Shown one piece after another: positions 5,379 to 10,368 of a DNA stretch of 10,681 nucleotides (its first letter is position 1; each line of letters begins with the position of its first letter). The notes under the pieces are model-generated. The model saw nothing but the letters and a program-made list of their open reading frames with translations. It was not told where the DNA came from and made no database searches. Origin of the DNA: Chthoniobacterales bacterium (GTDB lineage: Bacteria; Verrucomicrobiota; Verrucomicrobiia; Chthoniobacterales; UBA10450); contig JACCZO010000164.1 in NCBI GenBank assembly GCA_013695925.1, forward strand, positions 1 through 10,681, in the 5' to 3' direction. The position numbers and the translations under genes are program-made.

Positions 5379-7562
5379 ATGCGCAACCTGGAAAAGCTAA
5401 ATATGCTCGGAAAGCTCATTCTTCCGCTGATCCTGACATGCATTCTTCCTTCAAGTGCAACGATTGTCCACGCCAAACCACCCCCTCCACCTTCAGAGCC
5501 GAAACACTCACCCAACATCCTTTTCATCATCCTCGATGACGTAGGCATCGATCAGTTACGATCATTCAACCCTTTCTCTCCGCAGGCCGTGCCTGTCCCC
5601 AATATCGACGCCATCGTGAACAACGGAGTAAAGTTCACCAATCTCTGGACGATGCCCGAATGCTCGCCGAGCCGGGCCTGTTTCTTTACGGGGCGGTACC
5701 CGTTGCGAACGGGAGTAACGGCAGCCCTCCTGCCCGAAGACCTGCCGCGCGCGCAAGTTTCTCCTTACGAAGCGACCATTCCGCGCGTGCTCGCTCAGGC
5801 CGGTTCCCGCGTGCTCGCTCACGCCGGCTACGAGAGCGCGTTGATCGGCAAGTATCATCTCGGTGGCCCCGAGAACAATCCGGCTGGGATGGCCGCGCCG
5901 GCGAAACTCGGGTGGGATTTTTTTAATGGGAATCTCGCCGCTTCCCCGCCCGCTATCGATACCACGCTCGGCGGTCAATACCTCAATGATGATGTCGAAG
6001 TTCGTTATCCCTGCGGCTTTCCGACAGGCCCGCAAACCGGAGCGTGCTGGTTTCAGGATTCCAGCGGAACGCCCTACTGCGACGACAACAGCGGCGCGGG
6101 TTACACCGGTAACCAATGTGTAACAATGGGCGGGATTCCGGCGCTCGATCTGAACGGCAACTTCGCACCCAGTTGCGCGGAGGCCAATCCGAGCCCGCCC
6201 GACTTCACCAAACAAAATGCGTACTACGTCTGGCAACGCGTCACCATTGATGGGAAAAAAATCGATACTTCGCCGGCCCGCAAGTATGCCACGACCGCCC
6301 AAACCGACGACGCGATCGATTGGATAAACAAGGCAAACGCCAGGGGAAAGCGGGCACCTTGGATGTGCACGGTCAGTTATAACTCAATCCATACTCCTTA
6401 TCAGCAGCCGCCATCAGACCTCTTTCCGACGGGATTTATTTGGCCGGTGGATCTGCCGATTGATTGCAGCAACATCGTCGCACAAAAAGTAATCAGCGAT
6501 TTGATGCTCATCGCGTTGGATAAGGAAATTGGGCGCCTTCTGGTTGGGACGGGTCTCGCCCGCGAAGGTCCGCTCGGCGATCTTATTTACGAACCGGCGT
6601 TGACCGATACCATGATCGTGGTGGTCGGTGATAACGGAACTTTCTTTCCGAGTGTGAACGCCCCCTACAGCCATTTGCGTTCGAAGGGAACGCCCTATCA
6701 GACCGGCGTCGCGACGCCTCTGGCGGTCTCGGGGCCGCTCGTCAGCGAACCCGGGCGGGTCGTCGATTCGATGGTGAATTGCGTCGATCTGTTTGAGTTG
6801 TTTGGTGAAATCGCGGGCGTTGACGTGCGCAAAGAAGTCCCGGCGTCACATATTCTGGATTCGCAACCGATGCTTGCGTATCTGACCAACCCATCGCAAT
6901 CGAGCATCCGCCCATTCAACTTCACCCAACTCGGCGATGGCCTGAAACCGCCAAGCGTGAAACTCTATCCGTGCGTGCTGCCGATCGGAACGAACCTGGC
7001 TTGCACGGATATTCTCTTCACGTCCCAGGAAATATGCGAAGGGGAGGGCGGCCAGTGGTTCGGGCCAACCGACCAAGTGCCGGACCCTCCTTATCCAACG
7101 TGCTGCGACGTGCGCGAAAATGTCATTCCGGATTTGATCATCGCGCCGATCCAAGTTTGGGCCGTTCGGAACAATCGCTACAAGCTTGTGAAGAGCGACC
7201 GCGAGGCCTGCGACCTTGCCCTTAAGGGTGAATTCGAGTTCTACGATCTCAAGCCGACGCTTGAGAATCCCATCGGACTCGATGAGACTGATCTGCTCGT
7301 AGCCGGCGACCCCGTAAATTTGAACCCTGAGCAACTGGCGAACTACCAGCAACTCCAAACGGAGCTCGATCAGCTCCTCGCCTCCGAGCCCGGCTGTCCC
7401 GGCGACGGGAATCTGGACAAGCGCGTGGACCAGCAGGATCGTCGCGGCGTTAAGAAGTTCACAGGTCAACCGAGCGTCTTCGATCTTAATAACGATGGCA
7501 CAACCGACGCACTGGACCTCAACATCGTGAATGAGAACTTCGGAGACACGTGTTTGCCATAG
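5379..7562 (+). CDS. Secreted type I sulfatase with dockerin-like C-terminus
   Basis: A formylglycine-dependent sulfatase that hydrolyses sulfate esters; the substrate (likely a sulfated glycan) is not evident. The 727-residue product starts with a signal peptide (about 1-32, cut after IVHA). It has metal ligands D53-D54 in FIILDDVG, the modification motif C95-S-P-S-R99 followed by FFTGRYPLRTG, GKYH (157-160), SYNSIHTPY with H338, GDNGTFF (417-423) and SKGTPYQTG with K436. Two Cys-rich insertions (about 211-266 and 532-576) are not part of ordinary sulfatases. Residues 676-717 hold two EF-hand-like calcium loops (GDGNLDKRVDQQD and DLNNDGTTDALDL) spaced as in a type I dockerin. Activation by the divergent FGE is the obvious link. 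The ATG at 5403 is an alternative start with a better ribosome site and an intact signal peptide. Arg-Val-Leu-Ala near 136-151 is duplicated. Base use is less GC-rich than in the housekeeping operon. Confidence 0.94.
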   Translation: MRNLEKLNMLGKLILPLILTCILPSSATIVHAKPPPPPSEPKHSPNILFIILDDVGIDQLRSFNPFSPQAVPVPNIDAIVNNGVKFTNLWTMPECSPSRACFFTGRYPLRTGVTAALLPEDLPRAQVSPYEATIPRVLAQAGSRVLAHAGYESALIGKYHLGGPENNPAGMAAPAKLGWDFFNGNLAASPPAIDTTLGGQYLNDDVEVRYPCGFPTGPQTGACWFQDSSGTPYCDDNSGAGYTGNQCVTMGGIPALDLNGNFAPSCAEANPSPPDFTKQNAYYVWQRVTIDGKKIDTSPARKYATTAQTDDAIDWINKANARGKRAPWMCTVSYNSIHTPYQQPPSDLFPTGFIWPVDLPIDCSNIVAQKVISDLMLIALDKEIGRLLVGTGLAREGPLGDLIYEPALTDTMIVVVGDNGTFFPSVNAPYSHLRSKGTPYQTGVATPLAVSGPLVSEPGRVVDSMVNCVDLFELFGEIAGVDVRKEVPASHILDSQPMLAYLTNPSQSSIRPFNFTQLGDGLKPPSVKLYPCVLPIGTNLACTDILFTSQEICEGEGGQWFGPTDQVPDPPYPTCCDVRENVIPDLIIAPIQVWAVRNNRYKLVKSDREACDLALKGEFEFYDLKPTLENPIGLDETDLLVAGDPVNLNPEQLANYQQLQTELDQLLASEPGCPGDGNLDKRVDQQDRRGVKKFTGQPSVFDLNNDGTTDALDLNIVNENFGDTCLP
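5784..5831 (+). repeat. 24-nt tandem duplication in the sulfatase gene
   Basis: Units 5784-5807 and 5808-5831 both start CGCGTGCTCGCTCA and differ at a few places, giving RVLAQAGS then RVLAHAGY. Family members have a single copy just before the GKxH motif, so this is an in-frame insertion of eight residues. Confidence 0.8.
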
Positions 7563-7800
7563 CCCTGATGGTCTCCGAAGGACGAGCAAAGGATCGCATG
7601 ACTGTTCGACTGCACGATCATGCCGGCGATGATGGCCTCGTTGTTTGGGCAAGATCGCCAGTCGAGATGTTGCTCAGTGCGAAGCGGCCCGGAATCGATG
7701 GTTATCCCGCCCGCAATCGCATTGTAAAACCTGAACCGAGGCCGAGAGCCGGTCGACATCGTAGAAGTCCGCCACACGCGAAATCTCAACGTTTAGGCAA
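7563..7800 (-). pseudogene. Decayed fragment, probably a second LxNIST-domain relic
   Basis: There is no intact gene between the sulfatase stop and 7840. On the minus strand LSNISTGDLAQTT (7677 leftward) is followed in another frame by NEAIIAGMIVQSN (7642-7604), the same order as LANISTRG...DNVMIGGFIV in the family seen at 3813-3972. Farther right, FYDVDR (about 7760) may correspond to the VEVYDxD part. Frames are broken and similarity is weak, so the call is tentative. No terminator is visible behind the sulfatase. Confidence 0.35.
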
Positions 7801-7839
7801 GCAAATCGCGAAAGCGCGGCCGCCTTTTCCTGGCTCAGA

Positions 7840-8357
7840 TCAAGCCGACTTCTCTGCCGTGATGAAGCTGATGTCGCCGCTCGGTTCCAGCCGCGCGACC
7901 TTGACTTGATCCTTCTCCTCCGTTTTCGCCTCGAGCCGCATGTCTTCCTCGAAATCCTCTTCCGAGATCAGCTGCGCTCGTATCCCCTTTGTTTGGTAGG
8001 CGCCATTCCTCACCAGCACGACTGGCTTGCCTTTAATGAGGGCACATAAAGTAGGCGAGCGGTAGAGCGCCACGCCAGAAGCCGATGCAGGAGCACGATG
8101 ACAAACGAGCCGCCCACCGTCGCGAAAAATGGGCCGCTCCCGTTGATGGCACGCGCCAGCACCGAGCCAACTATCACGATAAACGCTAGATCGAAGACTG
8201 ACTTTTGCGCGAGCGATCTCCGGTCGCCCATTCGAATAATGATGAGCGCGGCAATGAAGACAATCAAACCTCGCAACGATACCTGAAAAAAAGTGAGATC
8301 CTTCGGCTCGCTGGCTAGTCCGAGGACGGAGTAAAGAGCGGTCCAGATAGTTTGCAT
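7840..8357 (-). pseudogene. YetF/DUF421-family membrane protein, frameshifted
   Basis: The ATG at 8355-8357 opens 96 residues with hydrophobic helices around 26-43 and 56-72 (and 79-95), including RMGDRRSLAQKSVFDLAFIV, the GKRxxxxxSxFDLV region of the family. After LLHRLLAW (8070) the frame is lost; a shift of one base near 8068-8070 restores LYRSPTLCALIKGKPVVLV and the cytoplasmic YetF domain with GIRAQLISEEDFEEDMRLEA and VARLEPSGDISFI, ending at the TGA 7840-7842. The corrected protein would have about 172 residues, a normal size for short DUF421 proteins. Both halves keep good coding character, so either a recent single-base deletion or a sequencing error is possible. The function of the family is poorly known. 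Confidence 0.8.
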
Positions 8358-8418
8358 ATAATAGGCTCGGCGACGGCGAGTGCGGCGAGCGGCGGGAGCG
8401 GGGAGAGGCGCCGGGCCT

Positions 8419-8700
8419 TCGCTTCAAATGCGTCTCGGTTGCCCAATGTCCGAGCGCGATCACCTTCAGGGCAACGATGCGATTCAGACTTTTCTGGCGC
8501 GCGCAATAGACGACGCCTTGGCCGCCACGACCGATTTCTTCCAGTAACTCATAATCGCCAAACTAGCCAGGGTCTCGCCCGCGAAGGCCGGGTGGTCCTT
8601 CAGCAAATCGAGGCCGGCTTCCAAGAGGCACGCCGGGCAATATTCCGCCAGGGCGTCCGCGAAGATTTTCGCGCCAACACCTCTCGCAAAGTCTGCTGCC
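8419..8700 (-). pseudogene. N-terminal relic of a zinc-ribbon Ser/Thr kinase
   Basis: Reading leftwards: LCERC (to 8677), one extra base, GAKIFADALAEYCPACLLEA (8675 on), through FAGETLAS, another frame change at 8562, then FGDYELLEEIGRGGQGVVYC and ARQKSLNRIVALKVIALGHW down to HLKR at 8419. That is the CxxC...CPACLL zinc-ribbon head and the kinase start with glycine loop GRGGQGVV and the ATP-binding Lys of VALK, as in the large verrucomicrobial and planctomycetal Pkn-type kinases. Sequence homology stops at 8419 in a G-rich stretch (8370-8412) and DUF421 begins at 8357. Two frameshifts and loss of nearly the whole kinase domain make it a dead remnant. Confidence 0.75.
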
Positions 8701-8760
8701 ACCGTCCCTCGCCGGGCAGCGCGAAGCGCGGCCCCCGTCGCTGGCGAAGAGATCAGGCCA

Positions 8761-8869
8761 GCCGTCGGCACCCTTTCCCGGACCAAGAGTCTTCTCCTCG
8801 CGGCCCTGAAGGTCTGGGAGCTGAAGAACGGGATTCGCGAGTGATGTAGCGGCGGCCGTGTCGGCCGCA
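8761..8869. repeat. Dispersed repeat, copy 2, with 22-nt spacer and hairpin
   Basis: 8761-8823 is the counterpart of 3725-3786; similarity extends left to roughly 8724. Nucleotides 8824-8844 are a spacer absent from copy 1; then the palindrome follows. It lies upstream of the kinase relic. Confidence 0.8.
8845..8869 (+). repeat. REP-like palindrome, copy 2
   Basis: Base-for-base identical to 3785-3809: 7-bp stem GCGGCCG/CGGCCGC with loop TGT. Confidence 0.8.
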
Positions 8870-8924
8870 CACAAGGCTGACTTCGGTTCCTGCGTCTCAC
8901 GTCCTGAAGCCATCGGTTGCTCCC

Positions 8925-8949
8925 TGCGGGCGACACGCTCGCCACTACA
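8925..8949 (-). repeat. REP-like palindrome, copy 3, inverted
   Basis: On the minus strand this reads TGTAGTGGCGAGCGTGTCGC then CCGCA, matching the other copies at 21 of 25 positions. Two of the four differences swap one stem pair from C-G to G-C, so the hairpin is kept. With 8845-8869 it makes an inverted REP pair 55 nt apart, the layout of a BIME. Confidence 0.7.
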
Positions 8950-8999
8950 CTGATTGTGGCGTTGCAGGGGGGCGGTGCAGGATTACTTTGCCTCTCACG

Positions 9000-9039
9000 G
9001 CGCCCATAGCTCAGCCGGATAGAGCATCGGATTTCTAAT
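9000..9039 (+). tRNA. tRNA-Arg(TCT), 5' half only
   Basis: GCGCCCA (acceptor strand), TA, the D arm GCTCAGCCGGATAGAGC, A26, anticodon strand TCGGA and loop TTTCTAA with anticodon TCT at 9034-9036 match bacterial tRNA-Arg(UCU). After 9039 the sequence no longer gives the 3' anticodon strand TCCGA, and no T-arm (GGTTCGAATCC) or acceptor 3' strand appears in the rest of the window. The gene is therefore interrupted in the anticodon arm. That is a frequent attachment site for integrative elements; here the half tRNA would be the left junction and the element would extend rightwards. Confidence 0.8.
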
Positions 9040-9042
9040 TGA

Positions 9043-9050
9043 GCCTAACG
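9043..9050 (-). other. Over-represented 8-mer, site 6 (non-coding)
   Basis: The plus strand reads GCCTAACG, four nucleotides after the tRNA break and touching the base of the stem-loop. On the minus strand the preceding base is T and the third following base A. It is the only site outside a gene. Confidence 0.5.
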
Positions 9051-9083
9051 ATTTTGCGCTGTTTTGCACAGCGTTGCAAAATC
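9050..9083. other. Strong stem-loop next to the tRNA junction
   Basis: GATTTTG (9050-9056) pairs with CAAAATC (9077-9083) and CGCTGT (9057-9062) with ACAGCG (9068-9073), leaving a TTTGC loop and a 3-nt TTG bulge: 13 bp in all. It could be a recombinase-binding site at the element end, or a terminator for the leftward genes (no clear T-run supports the latter). Confidence 0.6.
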
Positions 9084-9114
9084 AGATTTCACGAGGAGAG
9101 AATGGCGCGGAAGT

Positions 9115-9142
9115 GATGCGCAGCTTTGCAAGGTTTCGCATC
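9115..9142. repeat. Second stem-loop, with direct-repeat similarity to the first
   Basis: GATGCG (9115-9120) pairs with CGCATC (9137-9142) around an inner CTT/AAG. Its stretch TGCGCAGCTTTGCAA resembles TGCACAGCGTTGCAA in the first stem-loop (about 14 of 19 positions when extended), so the two may be arm-type sites bound by one protein. Confidence 0.4.
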
Positions 9143-9153
9143 AACAAATCGCC

Positions 9154-9177
9154 CGACCGTAGAAAACGACCGTAGAA
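9154..9177. repeat. 11-nt direct repeat CGACCGTAGAA, two copies
   Basis: Copies at 9154-9164 and 9167-9177 are separated by AA. They sit between the stem-loops and the end of the HTH gene. Confidence 0.7.
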
Positions 9178-9189
9178 CTTTTCGCCTTT

Positions 9190-9735
9190 TTAGTCGGCGG
9201 CGGGAGGATGTGCTGACCGGTCTTGAAGCGCCGATACAGCGCCACCAGCCGACGAAACAATTTCCGCCTCGATCGGCGGCAACTCGGATGTCGGCGGCAA
9301 CTCTTGCAGTACTCGCGCAATATTGGCCTGTATGGTCCGAAATTCAGCGTAGATGTCGATTGCCGGCTGGAGGCTGCTGATTTCCAGGCGAAGGTTTGGT
9401 TCACCCCCAAGCAGGATCATCTTCTCGGTCGCGATGCCAGCGCAGATGGTTGCTTGGGCGAGGTTCGCGTCATCCAGTTTGTCTTCAACCGTGGACCAAG
9501 CCCGCTCTGCCACTCGCGTAACCTTAAGCAGAAGCCTGGCTCTGCGCTCGGCGATTGATTCAGCTTCAGCCCGTTCGATTGCTTTCACGGTGCCTCCACC
9601 GACTTTACAGACGCGGGCGATTTCGCGGTAGGAGACATGTTCACGCGGTTCGGCCAGAAGATCGACGATCTGGCGATACGTCGCAGGGCGGAGAGATCGG
9701 AGGAGTTCGCCGGTCGGGATGCGATAGGTGGGCAT
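9190..9735 (-). CDS. HTH protein resembling phage terminase small subunits
   Basis: A 181-residue soluble protein starting at the ATG 9733-9735. A helix-turn-helix is visible around 33-58 (HVSYREIARVCKVGGGTVKA) followed by a long charged helix (59-76, rich in Arg, Glu, Ala) and AGIATEKMILLGGEPNLRLE (98-117), a layout seen in small terminase-type and related phage DNA-binding proteins (a GIAxxKxxxLxGEP-like segment). The last 30 residues are Ala/Pro/Ser-rich and look disordered. It reads towards the split tRNA and is the first gene inside the presumed element; there is no integrase in the visible part. Identification as a terminase small subunit is an inference from motif layout; a transcription regulator is the alternative. 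The 90 nt above it (9736-9825) hold no recognised signal. Confidence 0.65.
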   Translation of the reverse strand: MPTYRIPTGELLRSLRPATYRQIVDLLAEPREHVSYREIARVCKVGGGTVKAIERAEAESIAERRARLLLKVTRVAERAWSTVEDKLDDANLAQATICAGIATEKMILLGGEPNLRLEISSLQPAIDIYAEFRTIQANIARVLQELPPTSELPPIEAEIVSSAGGAVSALQDRSAHPPAAD

Positions 9736-9825
9736 TCCATGAAGTTATGTTCCTCTGAACACTGCCGCAAACGAAAAGCGTCTCGCGCGTAGAGCGCAAC
9801 GTAGATGCCGAAAAAACGCTCGCTA

Positions 9826-10050
9826 TCACTCAATCTCGACGGACAGGGGAGTATTCGTCACTTCGACTTGCAGTGTCTCTGAGAGACTTGCTTGAATAAT
9901 CGGAAACCGACTGCGCAATGCGGTTCGTTCAGTTCCCTTCGATCGCTGGTATTCGCCGAGGCTAGGCGGCATTCTATTCCAAATCAAAATTAGGGCTGTG
10001 AGAATACCGGCGAGGAGAATGATGTTCAGTGAGCGAAGCAGGGTTATCAT
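9826..10050 (-). CDS. Small single-span membrane protein, unknown
   Basis: A 74-residue product from the ATG at 10048-10050. Residues 2-24 (ITLLRSLNIILLAGILTALI and on) form one membrane helix; the rest, after WNRMPPSLGEY, is polar and ends acidic. The start overlaps the stop of a possible 29-codon ORF in ATGA. A GTG at 10107 would give 93 residues but adds a stretch with no coding look. I do not recognise the family; small membrane proteins of this sort occur in phage-like regions, which is the only contextual hint. Confidence 0.5.
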   Translation of the reverse strand: MITLLRSLNIILLAGILTALILIWNRMPPSLGEYQRSKGTERTALRSRFPIIQASLSETLQVEVTNTPLSVEIE

Positions 10051-10136
10051 CTTCCCAACATGCTGAATGGCGAAAGAATTGTGAAGTGTATTACTGCGTC
10101 CGTCCACGACGTAAGAGTTACGAGTTGTGCGCTCAC
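10047..10136 (-). CDS. Possible 29-codon linking ORF
   Basis: A GTG at 10134-10136 overlaps the preceding stop (GTGA), and its own TGA overlaps the next ATG (ATGA). The peptide, VSAQLVTLTSWTDAVIHFTI and nine more residues, is unknown. The double overlap is the only evidence; it may instead be chance in a decayed region. Confidence 0.2.
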   Translation of the reverse strand: MSAQLVTLTSWTDAVIHFTILSPFSMLGR

Positions 10137-10300
10137 CCGACCTTTTCGTGGAACGGAATCGTTTGCGTCACTTCCCCTGCGCCATCCAGAACGCGAATCT
10201 CGCCCGAGCCATACCGTACCCGGCTCGTAGCGTAGCAGAGCGCATGGTCGAAAGCATCGGTGCCGATGTAAAACGGGGCAACGCCTCGTAAACCTGCCAC
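10133..10300 (-). CDS. Unknown protein, probable C-terminal fragment
   Basis: A 55-codon frame (from the GTG at 10298-10300; the frame is open to 10324) encodes GVAPFYIGTDAFDHALCYAT, then SRVRYGSGEIRVLDGAGEVT and QTIPFHEKVG. The codons are well used and the peptide looks like alternating beta strands, so it seems real. Upstream the frame stops at 10325-10327, and another frame (IIDVPTPTGTGWQVYEAL) continues, so a longer gene may have been frameshifted. I do not recognise it. Confidence 0.4.
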   Translation of the reverse strand: MAGLRGVAPFYIGTDAFDHALCYATSRVRYGSGEIRVLDGAGEVTQTIPFHEKVG

Positions 10301-10368
10301 CCCGTTCCAGTAGGGGTCGGAACATCAATAATCGTCATTTGAGAAGGGTGCGCGGAATTTAGCCCTGA

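Noticed and set aside
5562..6302. 246-codon open frame on the minus strand
   Set aside because: Shadow of the sulfatase N-terminal half.
6846..7652. 268-codon open frame on the minus strand
   Set aside because: Antisense to the sulfatase C-terminal half; no motifs and no start context.
8484..8945. 153-codon frame containing the repeat and the zinc-ribbon head
   Set aside because: The frame joins REP and dispersed-repeat sequence to part of the kinase relic; it is a chance open frame, not a gene.
9050..9177. CRISPR array
   Set aside because: Repeats are only two copies of 11 nt and imperfect stem-loops without regular spacers.
9000..9190. Group I intron in the tRNA-Arg anticodon loop
   Set aside because: Such introns exist in bacterial tRNAs, but no 3' tRNA half follows within a few hundred bases and I see no P7/G-site core.
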